Source: Actinoplanes auranticolor (GTDB lineage: Bacteria > Actinomycetota > Actinomycetes > Mycobacteriales > Micromonosporaceae). Taken from it: 64,000 bases of DNA. The first letter of the stretch is position 1, and every line of letters begins with the position of its first letter. The notes under the pieces were generated by a model. That model saw only the letters and a program-made list of their open reading frames with translations, was not told where the DNA came from and ran no database searches. Below, in pieces: positions 8,125 through 16,842 of the stretch. The stretch lies in assembly GCF_018332655.1 (NCBI RefSeq), contig NZ_BOQL01000030.1:81137-145136 (forward strand). Reading direction: 5' to 3'. Both the position numbers and the translations under genes were made by a program.

Positions 8125-9423
8125 TTATCTCCGGGCGATTTCCCAGGCGTCGCGCAGGGCTGTCCCGCGCAGGGCGGCGTTGATGCCGAGCCAGCGCAGG
8201 GGCTCCGGCTCCCAGGCGCGGGAGCGGTGCCCGGTCCACGGCAGCCGGGTGCGCTCGGTGTCCGTACCGGTGATCAGGTCGGCCAGGGTGCGCCCGGCCA
8301 GGTTGGCCGCGGCGACGCCGTCGCCGACGTAGCCGCCGGCCCAGGCCAGGCCGTCGGCGAGACCGACCGACGGCATCCAGTCGCGGGGGATGGCGAGCGG
8401 CCCGCCCCAGCGGTACGCGATCGGCGGGTCGATGCCGAACAGCTCGGTCAGGGCCTTGCGCAGCGCCGCGAAGACGCCGGGCTCCCGGTCGTACGCCGGG
8501 CGCACCCGCGAGCCGAAGTGGTACGGCGCCCCCCGTCCGCCGAACGCCAGCCGGTCGTCGGCGGTCCGCTGGCCGTAGACGATGAGGTGCCGGTGGTCGG
8601 TGAACGTCTCGCGCCGGGCCAGGCCGATGCGTTCCCAGGCCGCGGCGGGCAGCGGCTCGGTGGCGATCATCAGCGAGTACACCGGGGCCAGGGTGCGGCG
8701 GTGCCCGGCCAGCGCGGCCGTGTAGCCCTCCAATGCCCGGACCACCACGTCCGCGCGTACCGTGCCGTGGTCGGTCAGCACCGCGCCGCGCGACAGCCGC
8801 AGCGCCCTGGTGCCCTCGTAGATCGCGACGCCGTGGCGTTCGACCGCCGCGGCCAGCCCGCGGACCAGGGCCGCCGGCTGCACCGAGGCGCAGTCCGGGC
8901 TGAACGTGCCGCCGAGCACGCCGGAGGCGCCGCACTTCTCCCGCGCCGCGGCGGCGTCAAGGAGGGTCACGTCCAGGCCGTACTCCTGCGCCTCGGCCGC
9001 CTCGGCTTCGGCCCGGCGCAGCTGGGCGGCGGACCGGGCGAGCGCGACCGTGCCGCCCTTGGCGTAGGAGCAGTCGATGCCCTCGGCCGCGGCGGTGCGG
9101 CCCACCTCGTCCACCGTCTCGGCCAGCGCCCGGTGCATGGCCACCGCCTGCTCCCGGCCGTGCTGCCGGGCCAGCGCACCCACGCCGACGGGGAACAGCC
9201 CGGAACACCAGCCACCGTTACGGCCGGAGGCGCCGAAGCCCGCGTACTGCGCCTCGATGACCGCGATCCGCAGCGACGGGTCGGCCCGGGCCAGGTAGTA
9301 CGCCGTCCACAACCCCGTATACCCGGCGCCGACGATGGCGACGTCCACCTCTCGGTCGCCCGGCAACGAGGGCCGCGCCGCCGCGGGCTCCCCTAGGGCG
9401 GCCAGCCAGTATGAGGCGCTCAT
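8125..9423 (-). CDS. FAD-dependent amine oxidase, PuuB-like (DAO family)
   Basis: A 432-aa flavoprotein of the D-amino-acid oxidase fold. The dinucleotide motif is DVAIVGAGYTGLWTAYYLA, followed by GFGASGRNGGWCSG, a hallmark of the gamma-glutamylputrescine oxidase/PuuB-like group, and the C-terminal FAD-contact GYVGDGVAAANLAGRTLADL. I choose ATG 9423 (MSASYW) because AAGGA lies 7-8 bases upstream; the ATG five codons earlier has no such site. It is downstream of the class III aminotransferase on the same strand with a 37-base gap. The context suggests oxidation of a (glutamyl)polyamine to an aldehyde. The exact substrate is uncertain. Confidence 0.8.
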   Translation of the reverse strand: MSASYWLAALGEPAAARPSLPGDREVDVAIVGAGYTGLWTAYYLARADPSLRIAVIEAQYAGFGASGRNGGWCSGLFPVGVGALARQHGREQAVAMHRALAETVDEVGRTAAAEGIDCSYAKGGTVALARSAAQLRRAEAEAAEAQEYGLDVTLLDAAAAREKCGASGVLGGTFSPDCASVQPAALVRGLAAAVERHGVAIYEGTRALRLSRGAVLTDHGTVRADVVVRALEGYTAALAGHRRTLAPVYSLMIATEPLPAAAWERIGLARRETFTDHRHLIVYGQRTADDRLAFGGRGAPYHFGSRVRPAYDREPGVFAALRKALTELFGIDPPIAYRWGGPLAIPRDWMPSVGLADGLAWAGGYVGDGVAAANLAGRTLADLITGTDTERTRLPWTGHRSRAWEPEPLRWLGINAALRGTALRDAWEIARR

Positions 9424-9460
9424 GGAACGTCCTTGCATGGGTTTTCCGCCGCGGGTGGAC

Positions 9461-10831
9461 TCAGAGCCGGGCCCACGCCTCGGTCAGCACTCCGCGCAGG
9501 GCGTGCTCGATCTCGGCGAAGTGCTCCTCCTCGCAGATCAGCGGAGGAGCGAGCTGGATGACCGGATCGCCCCGGTCGTCGGCGCGGCAGTACAGGCCGG
9601 CCTCGAACAGTGCCCGGGACAGGAAGCCGCGCAGCAGCCGCTCGGACTCGTCGGCGTCGAACGTCTCCTTGGTCGCCTTGTCCTTGACCAGCTCGATGCC
9701 GAAGAAATAGCCGTCGCCGCGGACGTCACCGACGATCGGCAGGTCGTTGAGCCGCTCCAGATAGGACCGGAACAGCGCCGAATTGGCCCGGACGTGGCCG
9801 TTGAGGTCCTCGCGCTCGAAGATGTCGAGGTTGGCCAGCGCGACCGCGGAGGCGACCGGGTGCCCGCCGAAGGTGACGCCGTGCGAGAACGAGTTCGCGC
9901 CCTGCAGGAACGGCGCGACCAGGCGCTCGGACGCGATCATCGCCCCCAGCGGCACGTACCCGGAGGTCAGGCCCTTGGCACAGGTGATGATGTCGGGGGT
10001 GTAGCCGAACCGGTTCGCGCCGAAGTACTCACCGAGCCGGCCGAACGCGCAGATCACCTCGTCGGAGACGAGCAGCACGTCGTAGCGGTCGCAGATCTCG
10101 CGGACCCGCTGGAAGTAGCCGGCCGGCGGCGGGAAACAGCCGCCGGCGTTCTGCACCGGTTCGAGGAACACGCAGGCCACGGTGTCCGGGCCCTCGAACT
10201 CGATGGCCTCGGCGATGCGGTCGGCGGCCCAGATGCCGAACTGCTCCTCGCTCATCGACTCGTCCGGGCGGCGGTAGTAGTTGGTGTTGGGCACCTTGAT
10301 CGCGCCCGGCACCAGCGGCTCGAACTCCTGCTTGATCAGCGGCAGCCCGGTCAGCGACAGCGCGCCCATGGTGGTGCCGTGGTAGGCGATGGACCGCGAG
10401 ATGGCCTTGGTCTTCATCGGCTTGCCGGTCAGCTTGAAGTAGCTGCGGGCCAGTTTCCACGCGCTCTCCACCGCCTCGGATCCGCCGGTGGTGAAGAAGA
10501 CCCGGTTGAGGTCGCCGGGGGCCAGCCCGGCCAGCCGTTCGGACAGCTCGACGGCGGTCGGGTGCGCGTAGGACCACAGCGGGAAGTAGGCCAGCTCGGA
10601 CGCCTGCTTCGCGGCGGCGTCGGCCAGCTCGCCGCGGCCGTGCCCGGCCTGCACCACGAACAGCCCGGAGAGCCCGTCCAGGTAGCGCTTGCCGTTCTGG
10701 TCCCAGATGTACGGCCCGGAGCCGCGCACGATCACCGGCACCTCGCTGGCCTGCGCCCCGGTGTACGACGACATCCGGGTGAAGTGCATCCACAGGTGGT
10801 CCCGGGCGGACCCGGACAGATCCTCGGTCAT
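9461..10831 (-). CDS. Class III aminotransferase (putrescine/polyamine type)
   Basis: A 456-aa PLP-dependent omega-aminotransferase. The PLP lysine is Lys286 in ITCAKGLTSGYVPLGA, with LVSDEVICAFGR supplying the cofactor-binding Asp and FFTTGGSEAVE the phosphate loop. Similar proteins are annotated as aspartate aminotransferase family, SpuC- or pyruvate-dependent polyamine transaminases. ATG 10831 is chosen because it overlaps the Lrp stop codon (ATGA, 10828-10831) behind a GGGGG site; the upstream ATG at 10843 lies inside lrp. It is coupled to the Lrp regulator and precedes the amine oxidase. It probably deaminates a terminal amino group of putrescine, cadaverine or a derivative. Confidence 0.85.
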   Translation of the reverse strand: MTEDLSGSARDHLWMHFTRMSSYTGAQASEVPVIVRGSGPYIWDQNGKRYLDGLSGLFVVQAGHGRGELADAAAKQASELAYFPLWSYAHPTAVELSERLAGLAPGDLNRVFFTTGGSEAVESAWKLARSYFKLTGKPMKTKAISRSIAYHGTTMGALSLTGLPLIKQEFEPLVPGAIKVPNTNYYRRPDESMSEEQFGIWAADRIAEAIEFEGPDTVACVFLEPVQNAGGCFPPPAGYFQRVREICDRYDVLLVSDEVICAFGRLGEYFGANRFGYTPDIITCAKGLTSGYVPLGAMIASERLVAPFLQGANSFSHGVTFGGHPVASAVALANLDIFEREDLNGHVRANSALFRSYLERLNDLPIVGDVRGDGYFFGIELVKDKATKETFDADESERLLRGFLSRALFEAGLYCRADDRGDPVIQLAPPLICEEEHFAEIEHALRGVLTEAWARL

Positions 10832-11283
10832 CGTGTCCCCCATGCGTAGGTCTGTTTGGCCAGCTTCAGGTACATGAACGTCTCGGTGCCGGTGACGCCG
10901 GGCACCGCGCGGATGGCTTCGTTGAGCAGCGTCAGCAGGTGCTCGTCGTCGGTGCAGACGAGCTCGACCAGCAGGTCGTAGCCGCCGGCGCAGATCACCA
11001 CGTAGTCGACCTCGGGGATGGCGGCCAGCTGCTCGGCGATGGCGCGCATGTCACCGACGCACTTGACGCCGACCATGGCCTGCCGGGCGAAGCCCAGCAT
11101 CAGCGGGTCGGTCACCGCGACGATCTGCATCATCCCGCCGTCCAGCAGGCGCTGCACGCGCTGGCGCACGGCTGCCTCGGACAGCCCGATGATCTTCGCC
11201 AGCCCGGCGTAGGACATCCGTCCGTCCCGCTGCAGGTGCTCGATGATCTGCTTGTTCACGTCGTCCAGCGCCAGGTCCGTCAC
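10828..11283 (-). CDS. Lrp/AsnC-family transcriptional regulator
   Basis: A 151-aa regulator. The N-terminal winged helix covers residues 5-50 (LDDVNKQIIEHLQRDGR; LAKIIGLSEAAVRQRVQRL) and the C-terminal ligand-binding RAM domain covers 65-145 (VDYVVICAGGYDLLVEL, the usual G-x-DLL core). It starts at GTG 11283; no good ribosome site is visible, and the upstream track could be leaderless. It heads the operon with the aminotransferase and amine oxidase and is divergent from the saccharopine dehydrogenase-like gene. It is the natural candidate to read the repeated ACGGAAAC-type motif in this cluster. Confidence 0.88.
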   Translation of the reverse strand: MTDLALDDVNKQIIEHLQRDGRMSYAGLAKIIGLSEAAVRQRVQRLLDGGMMQIVAVTDPLMLGFARQAMVGVKCVGDMRAIAEQLAAIPEVDYVVICAGGYDLLVELVCTDDEHLLTLLNEAIRAVPGVTGTETFMYLKLAKQTYAWGTR

Positions 11284-11310
11284 GCAGCGATTCTGGCGTG
11301 CAGTGCGGCG

Positions 11311-11364
11311 GATGGCAACGGAATCCGTCGGCGCATTCCGGACACTCCCGCGAATCCGTGGCGG
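11311..11364. promoter_or_regulatory. Lrp-proximal copies of the ACGGAA motif
   Basis: GATGGCAACGGAATCC at 11311-11326 matches 12 of 15 positions of the motif upstream of the aldehyde dehydrogenase gene. Its core ACGGAATCCGT (11318-11328) is a dyad with a 1-base centre. A weaker inverted copy, GAATCCGTGGCG, lies at 11352-11363. Both are in the divergent control region between lrp and the saccharopine dehydrogenase-like gene. Confidence 0.5.
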
Positions 11365-11479
11365 GGCGGACCGTGCTCTGTGGAGCGGCCGCCGGGGCGG
11401 TGCGGTGACTGTCATGAGGTGGCTTCCCGGGGGTGGGGGACGAACCCTGCTGCTGCGTTTATCGCAGAATCTCGGCCCA

Positions 11480-11507
11480 TTGACAAGTGTTTCCGTCGCG
11501 ATACCGT
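11480..11507 (+). promoter_or_regulatory. Promoter with embedded ACGGAAAC motif
   Basis: TTGACA (11480-11485) and TACCGT (11502-11507) are 16 bp apart, 52 bases before the ATG of the saccharopine dehydrogenase-like gene. The spacer holds TGTTTCCGTCGCGAT (11488-11502), 14 of 15 identical to 15537-15551. A protein bound here would block RNA polymerase, so repression is the simplest reading. Confidence 0.55.
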
Positions 11508-11559
11508 GATCGGCACACGTTTTCATGTGACGAGCGCACCTTTTGTGGAGAGGCATGCC

Positions 11560-12759
11560 ATGCGCGTACTGCTCGTCGGGGCCGGAGGGGTCGGCGCGGC
11601 CGCCGTCGGGATCGCTGCCCGCCGCGACTTCTACGAAGCCTTCGTGGTCGCCGACTACGACCCGCAACGGGCCCGCGCCGCGGTGGCCGGGCACGAAGGG
11701 TTCCTCGCCGCCCAGGTAGACGCCTCCTCGGCCGCGGCGGTGGCCGAGCTCTGCCGCGAGCACGCCATCACCCACGTGCTGAACGCGGTCGACCCGCGGT
11801 TCGTCATGCCGATCTTCGACGGTGCGTACCAGGCCGGCGCCCACTACCTCGACATGGCGATGTCGCTGTCACGCCCGCACGCCGAGGAGCCGTTCAGCCG
11901 GACCGGTGTCAAGCTCGGCGACGAGCAATTCGCCGCGGCCGGCCGCTGGCTCGACGCCGGGCGGCTGGCGCTGGTCGGCATGGGCGTGGAGCCCGGCCTG
12001 TCCGACGTCTTCGCCCGGTACGCGGCCGACCACCTCTTCTCCCGCATCGACGAGATCGGCATCCGCGACGGCGGCAACCTCGTCGTGGCCGGCTACGACT
12101 TCGCCCCCTCGTTCTCGGTCTGGACGACCATCGAGGAGTGCCTCAACCCGCCGGTGATCTGGGAGGCCGGCCGCGGCTGGTTCACTACCGAGCCGCTGAG
12201 CGAGCCGGAGATCTTCGACTTCCCCGGCGGCATCGGCGAGGTGGAATGCGTGCACGTCGAGCACGAGGAGGTGCTGCTCATCCCGCGCTGGGTCGACGCC
12301 CAGCGGGTGACCTTCAAGTACGGGCTGGGCAAGGAGTTCATCGACGTGCTCAAGACCCTGCACAAGCTGGGCCTGGACCGTACGGCGCCGGTGCGCGTCG
12401 GCGGCGTCTCGGTGTCACCGCGCGACGTGGTGGCGGCCTGCCTGCCCGACCCGGCCGGGCTCGGCGACCGGATGACCGGCAGCACCTGCGCGGGCACCCT
12501 GGTCACCGGCACGGGCCTGGACGGCCGGCCCCGCTCGGTGTACCTCTACCACGTCGTCGACAACGCCTGGTCCATGCGCGAGTACGGCTCCCAGGCCGTC
12601 GTCTGGCAGACCGCCGTCAACCCGATCGTCGCCCTCGAACTGCTCGCCACCGGCGCCTGGCAGGGGACCGGCGTCCTGGGCCCGGAGGCCTTCGACGCCG
12701 TCCCCTTCCTCGACCTGCTCACCGCCTACGGCTCACCCTGGCAGCTGCGCGAGCAGTGA
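11560..12759 (+). CDS. Saccharopine dehydrogenase-family protein
   Basis: A 399-aa NAD(P)-dependent protein with an N-terminal Rossmann motif (MRVLLVGAGGVGAAAVGIAA) and the C-terminal fold typical of saccharopine/carboxynorspermidine reductases (THVLNAVDPRFVMPIF, YLDMAMS, GMGVEPGLSDVFARYAADH). The ATG 11560 follows a GGAGAGG site at 11548-11553. It is divergent from lrp and its last 27 bases overlap the convergent GABA transaminase gene. Family members reduce or oxidise imines formed between amino acids and aldehydes, including polyamine precursors. In this neighbourhood a role on a polyamine- or lysine-derived imine is plausible but unproved. Confidence 0.8.
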   Translation: MRVLLVGAGGVGAAAVGIAARRDFYEAFVVADYDPQRARAAVAGHEGFLAAQVDASSAAAVAELCREHAITHVLNAVDPRFVMPIFDGAYQAGAHYLDMAMSLSRPHAEEPFSRTGVKLGDEQFAAAGRWLDAGRLALVGMGVEPGLSDVFARYAADHLFSRIDEIGIRDGGNLVVAGYDFAPSFSVWTTIEECLNPPVIWEAGRGWFTTEPLSEPEIFDFPGGIGEVECVHVEHEEVLLIPRWVDAQRVTFKYGLGKEFIDVLKTLHKLGLDRTAPVRVGGVSVSPRDVVAACLPDPAGLGDRMTGSTCAGTLVTGTGLDGRPRSVYLYHVVDNAWSMREYGSQAVVWQTAVNPIVALELLATGAWQGTGVLGPEAFDAVPFLDLLTAYGSPWQLREQ

Positions 12760-14016
12760 CTCCGCCAGGATGTCCAGGCCCCGCGCGATCTGCTCCTCGG
12801 AGATGACCAGCGGCGGCAGGAAACGCAGCACGTTGGCGTAGGTGCCGCAGGTCAGCACCAGCAGCCCGGCACCGTGACAGGCCCGCGCCACCGCCGCCGT
12901 GCGCAGCGGGTCCGGTTCCAGCGAGCCCGGCTTGACCAGCTCGATCGCCAGCATCGCGCCCCGCCCGCGCACCTCGGCGATGCCCGGGTCGCTCATCGCG
13001 AGGGCGGTCAGGCGCAGCATGAACTGCGCCTCGATCCGCTTGGCGGCGGCGTTGAGATCGAGCTCCTGCATGGTCTCGACGGTGGCCAGCGCGGCGGCGC
13101 AGGCGATCGGGTTGCCGCCGTACGTGCCGCCCAGCCCGCCCGGGTGCACCGCGTCCATCAGCTCGGCCCGCCCGACCACGCCGGCCAGCGGCAGCCCGCC
13201 GGCCATGCCCTTGGCCGTGGTCACCAGGTCCGGCTCCACCCCCTCGTCGGCGCAGGCGAACCAGGAGCCGGTGCGGCAGAAGCCGGTCTGCACCTCGTCG
13301 GCGATGAACACCGCCCCGGCCTCGCGGGGCCAGGCGGCCAGAGCCGGCAGGAAGCCCGGTGCGGGCACCACGAAACCGCCCTCACCCTGGATCGGCTCGA
13401 TCAGCACCGCGGCCACGTTGGCCGCCCCGACCTGCTTGGAGATCACGTCGATGGCCCGGGCCGCCGCGTCCGGCCCGGACAGGCCGCAGTCGCGCAACGG
13501 GTACGACATCGGGGCCCGGTAGACCTCCGGCGCGAACGGCCCGAACCGGTGCTTGTACGGCATCGACTTCGCGGTCAGCGCCATCGTCAGGTTGGTCCGC
13601 CCGTGATACGCGTGGTCGAACACCACCACCGCCTGCCGGCCGGTCGCGTGCCGGGCCACCTTGACCGCGTTCTCCACCGCCTCGGCGCCGGAGTTGAACA
13701 GCGCCGCCCGCTTGTCGAACCGTCCCGGGGTCAAAGCGGCCAGCTGCTCGCACACCGCCACGTACGACTCGTACGGCGTCACCATGAAGCAGGTGTGGGT
13801 GAACCGCTCGACCTGCTCGCGGACGGCGGCGACCACCCGCGGCGCCGCGTTGCCGACGCTGGTCACCGCGATGCCGGAGCCGAAGTCGATCCACTCCCGG
13901 CCGTCGACGTCGTGCAGGCTCCCACCGGCCGCATGGTCCACGTAGGACGACACCATCGAGGTGACACCCCGCGCGACGGCGGCGTGGCGGCGCTTGTGTA
14001 GCTCCTCCGAACCCAT
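12733..14016 (-). CDS. gabT: 4-aminobutyrate (GABA) aminotransferase
   Basis: A 427-aa class III aminotransferase. PLP lysine is Lys269 in TTAKGMAGGLPLAGV, cofactor Asp lies in FIADEVQTGFCRTG, and the phosphate-binding loop is FNSGAEAVENAVKVAR. IEPIQGEGGFVVPAPGFLP is characteristic of GabT. The enzyme moves the amino group of GABA to 2-oxoglutarate, giving succinate semialdehyde. It lies 3 bases downstream of the aldehyde dehydrogenase gene, so both are co-transcribed and the product of one is the substrate of the other. The start at 14016 (MGSEELHKRR) fits the family length. Confidence 0.9.
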   Translation of the reverse strand: MGSEELHKRRHAAVARGVTSMVSSYVDHAAGGSLHDVDGREWIDFGSGIAVTSVGNAAPRVVAAVREQVERFTHTCFMVTPYESYVAVCEQLAALTPGRFDKRAALFNSGAEAVENAVKVARHATGRQAVVVFDHAYHGRTNLTMALTAKSMPYKHRFGPFAPEVYRAPMSYPLRDCGLSGPDAAARAIDVISKQVGAANVAAVLIEPIQGEGGFVVPAPGFLPALAAWPREAGAVFIADEVQTGFCRTGSWFACADEGVEPDLVTTAKGMAGGLPLAGVVGRAELMDAVHPGGLGGTYGGNPIACAAALATVETMQELDLNAAAKRIEAQFMLRLTALAMSDPGIAEVRGRGAMLAIELVKPGSLEPDPLRTAAVARACHGAGLLVLTCGTYANVLRFLPPLVISEEQIARGLDILAESLLAQLPG

Positions 14017-14019
14017 GGC

Positions 14020-15459
14020 TCAGCCCTCGAGACTGTGCATCACGTGCTTGATCCTGGTGTAGTCCTCCAGGCCGTACACGGAGAGGTCCTTGCCGTGCCC
14101 GGAGTGCTTGAAGCCGCCGTGCGGCATCTCCGCGACCAGCGGGATGTGGCAGTTGACCCAGACGCAGCCGAAGTCCAGCCGCCGGGTCATCCGCATCGCC
14201 CGGCCGTGGTCGCGGGTCCACACCGACGAGGCCAGGCCGTACTCGACGCCGTTGGCCCAGGCCACCGCCTCGTCCTCGTCGGTGAAGCGCTGCACGGAGA
14301 TGACCGGCCCGAACACCTCGTCCTGGATGATCTCGTCGGTCTGCTTCAGGCCGGAGACGACCGTGGGGGAGTAGAAGTAGCCGCGCTCGCCGACCCGGGC
14401 GCCGCCGGCCTCCAGTCCGGCATGGTCGGGCAGCCGGTCGATGAAGCCGCCCACCCGGTCCAGCTGCCGGGCGTTGTTCAGCGGGCCGTAGAGCACGTCC
14501 TCGTCGTCCGGCGCGCCGGTGCGGGTGCCGCGGGCCTGCTCGGCCAGGGCGGCCACGAAGTCGGTGTAGACGCCGGGCGCGGCCAGCACCCGGGTCGCGG
14601 CGGTGCAGTCCTGACCGGCGTTGAAGTAGCCCGCCTCGGCGATGGCTGCGGCCGCCGCCTCGATGTCGGCGTCGTCGAAGATCACCACCGGCGCCTTGCC
14701 GCCCAGCTCGAGGTGGGTGCGCTTGAGGTCGGCCGAGGCGGCCGAGGCCACCTCCATGCCGGCCCGCACCGATCCGGTGATCGACACCATCCGCGGCGTC
14801 GGATGCGCGACCAGCGCCCGCCCGGTGTCACGGTCACCGACCACGACGTTGAACACGCCCGGCGGCAGGAACTCGGCGGCGATCTCGGCCAGCATGACCG
14901 TGGTGACCGGCGTGGTGTCCGCGGGCTTGAGCACCACCGTGTTGCCCGCGGCGAGAGCCGGGGCGAACTTCCACACCGCCATCATCAGCGGGTAGTTCCA
15001 CGGCGTGACCTGGGCGCACACGCCCACCGGCTCGCGCCGCACATAGCTTTCGTAGCCGGTCAGATACTCCCCGGCGGAGCGGCCCTCGAGCAGCCGGGCG
15101 GCGCCGGCGAAGAAGCGGATCTGGTCGACGGCCGGCGGCAGCTCCTCGCTGGCGGTCAGTCCGAGCGGCTTGCCGGTGTTCTGCGACTCGGCGGCCACCA
15201 GCTCGTCGGCCCGGGCCTCCACCGCGTCGGCGAACCGCAGCAACGCCCGCTGCCGGTCGCTCGGTGTGGTGTCGCGCCACTTGTCGAACGCGGTCGCCGC
15301 CGCCCGCATCGCCCGGTCGACGTCGGCCGGCCCGGACACCGGCGCGGCCGCGAAGACCTCACCCGTGGACGGGTCGATCAGGTCCTCGTACCGGCCGTCG
15401 GCCGGTTCGGCCGCCGCCCCGTCGATGAAGTTGCTCAGCACGCGCTTGGTGGTGCTCAT
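14020..15459 (-). CDS. Gamma-aminobutyraldehyde dehydrogenase
   Basis: A 479-aa NAD-dependent aldehyde dehydrogenase. Motifs seen are TPWNYPLMMAVWKFAPALAA, the general base Glu in THLELGGKAPV, and the nucleophile Cys285 in YFNAGQDCTAATRV. The C-terminal HSGHGKDLSVYGLEDYTRIKHV is the signature of aminobutyraldehyde dehydrogenases (Prr/PatD/PuuC group). The reaction oxidises 4-aminobutanal, made from putrescine, to GABA. It is the first gene of a pair with gabT. A copy of the cluster motif lies 78 bases upstream. Confidence 0.9.
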   Translation of the reverse strand: MSTTKRVLSNFIDGAAAEPADGRYEDLIDPSTGEVFAAAPVSGPADVDRAMRAAATAFDKWRDTTPSDRQRALLRFADAVEARADELVAAESQNTGKPLGLTASEELPPAVDQIRFFAGAARLLEGRSAGEYLTGYESYVRREPVGVCAQVTPWNYPLMMAVWKFAPALAAGNTVVLKPADTTPVTTVMLAEIAAEFLPPGVFNVVVGDRDTGRALVAHPTPRMVSITGSVRAGMEVASAASADLKRTHLELGGKAPVVIFDDADIEAAAAAIAEAGYFNAGQDCTAATRVLAAPGVYTDFVAALAEQARGTRTGAPDDEDVLYGPLNNARQLDRVGGFIDRLPDHAGLEAGGARVGERGYFYSPTVVSGLKQTDEIIQDEVFGPVISVQRFTDEDEAVAWANGVEYGLASSVWTRDHGRAMRMTRRLDFGCVWVNCHIPLVAEMPHGGFKHSGHGKDLSVYGLEDYTRIKHVMHSLEG

Positions 15460-15536
15460 CGGGCCTCCCGCAGAGATATCACGCCTCGCGGAGACATCTT
15501 TTCACCGAATCCGCAGCAGACAAGACCCGCGATCAC

Positions 15537-15551
15537 TGTTTCCGTGGCGAT
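15537..15551 (-). promoter_or_regulatory. ACGGAAAC motif copy upstream of the aldehyde dehydrogenase gene
   Basis: On the minus strand ATCGCCACGGAAACA (15551-15537) differs by one base from ATCGCGACGGAAACA in the saccharopine dehydrogenase-like promoter. It lies 78 bases upstream of the dehydrogenase ATG and 9 bases past the stop of the membrane protein gene. It has the position of an operator for a shared regulator; regulator identity is inferred. Confidence 0.5.
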
Positions 15552-15559
15552 CGCCGGGC

Positions 15560-16618
15560 CTATCGCACCGGCACCGTGGTCGCCCGGCGCAGCGCGAGGG
15601 CCGCGGCACCCCCGGCCGGGATGATCAGCCAGCAGGAGAGCAGCCGGTAGACCAGCACGGCGGCGGCCGCGCTGATCGCGGTCGCCCCGGTCGCGGTGAG
15701 CCCGGCGACGAGCGCGGTCTCGACCACGCCGACCCCGCCCGGGGTCAGCGGCACCTGCCGCACGATCTGCACACCGAGGTAGATTCCGGCCAGCGTGGTC
15801 ACGCCCACCGGCAGGCCCAGCGCCCGGGCCGCCGCGGCCAGGCAGAGCAGATCGGTCAGCCAGTTCACCGCCGCGTACAGCAGGGCCGTCGCCCAGTCGC
15901 GCACCCGCAGCCCGGCGCCGGCCCGCCAGGCGCCGCGGGCCGAGCTCAGCAGCCGGGCGACGCGCCGCCCGGCCCGGCTGCCCCGCAGCGGGCCCGCGCC
16001 GGCGGGAGCGCGCTCCGGCCGGGCCGCGTACCGGCGCCCGAGCACGACACCGGCCGTGGTGAGCGCGGCGATCGCGGCGACCACCACGAGCGGGCGCCAG
16101 CTCAGGTACGCCTGCGGGTCGCGCGCCACGACCCCGGCGCCACCGGCCACGTAGAGCAGGGTGAGGCCGCCGATGGAGGCCAGCCCGGACACGACCGCGG
16201 ACGCGGCGCCGACCCGCCGGGACACCCCGGCCTTCTGGTACTCCCGGATCGCGTAGGCGGTGGACACCGCGGCCCCGGCGGGCAGGCTGATCGACAGCGC
16301 CGACCGGGCCAGCGTGATGGCCATGATCCGCCGCACCCGCAGCCGGACCCCCAGGTTGGCCAGCAGGTGCTGCTGCTGGAACGCGAACGCCGCGAGCGAG
16401 ACGACCTGCAGGGCAGCCGCGAGCGCGATCCAGCCATAGTCCGCACCGGCCAGGGCGGCCAGGAACTCACGCGGGTCCGGCAGCCGCCCGCGCAGACCGA
16501 TCGCCGCCAGCACGACGACCGCGACACCGATCGCGGCGAGACGCACCCACCGCGGAACGCCCGCACGGGGGGCAACCGCCGCCGGGCGCTCCCGCACCTC
16601 GGACGGCGGACGCGACAT
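15560..16618 (-). CDS. Lysylphosphatidylglycerol synthase-like flippase membrane protein
   Basis: A 352-aa polytopic membrane protein of the UPF0104/LPG_synthase_TM group. Helices include WVRLAAIGVAVVVLAAIGL, YGWIALAAALQVVSLAAFAF and LLYAAVNWLTDLLCLAAAA. The conserved loop PLTPGGVGVVETALVAGLTATG near the C-terminus is the family signature (PGGxGxxE). The protein has the flippase half only, with no aminoacyl-transferase domain. Such stand-alone proteins are thought to move lipids across the membrane. It starts at ATG 16618 and is transcribed toward the GABA cluster; no link in function is evident. Confidence 0.8.
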   Translation of the reverse strand: MSRPPSEVRERPAAVAPRAGVPRWVRLAAIGVAVVVLAAIGLRGRLPDPREFLAALAGADYGWIALAAALQVVSLAAFAFQQQHLLANLGVRLRVRRIMAITLARSALSISLPAGAAVSTAYAIREYQKAGVSRRVGAASAVVSGLASIGGLTLLYVAGGAGVVARDPQAYLSWRPLVVVAAIAALTTAGVVLGRRYAARPERAPAGAGPLRGSRAGRRVARLLSSARGAWRAGAGLRVRDWATALLYAAVNWLTDLLCLAAAARALGLPVGVTTLAGIYLGVQIVRQVPLTPGGVGVVETALVAGLTATGATAISAAAAVLVYRLLSCWLIIPAGGAAALALRRATTVPVR

Positions 16619-16653
16619 CGCCCGATCTTCGCAAACGACGTCCAGCCCGGGCG

Positions 16654-16842
16654 TTACTCCTGCTGCGGCCGGGCGTCGACGTGCTCCAGTACTGCCGGGT
16701 CGGCGGTGCGCAGCCGGTCCATCTCCTCACCCGCGTCGCAGGAGAGCAGCGCGATCTCCACCGAGTCCGGGGTGCGGACCAGCACCCGCCAGGTCGCGCC
16801 GGACTCCTCCCAGCGGCGCAGCCGGTCCAGGGCCTCACTCAT
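16654..16842 (-). CDS. Small protein coupled to flavoprotein reductase, 62 aa
   Basis: A 62-aa protein (MSEALDRLRRWEESGATWRV at its start, then VRTPDSVEIALLSCDAGEEM). Its ATG overlaps the stop codon of the upstream reductase gene (ATGA, 16839-16842), so it is translationally coupled. The composition is acidic with one Cys. Similar short proteins accompany other actinobacterial genes, but I do not recognise a named family. It is not a ferredoxin: there is no Cys cluster. A role as a small partner or regulator of the reductase is only suggested by the coupling. Confidence 0.7.
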   Translation of the reverse strand: MSEALDRLRRWEESGATWRVLVRTPDSVEIALLSCDAGEEMDRLRTADPAVLEHVDARPQQE

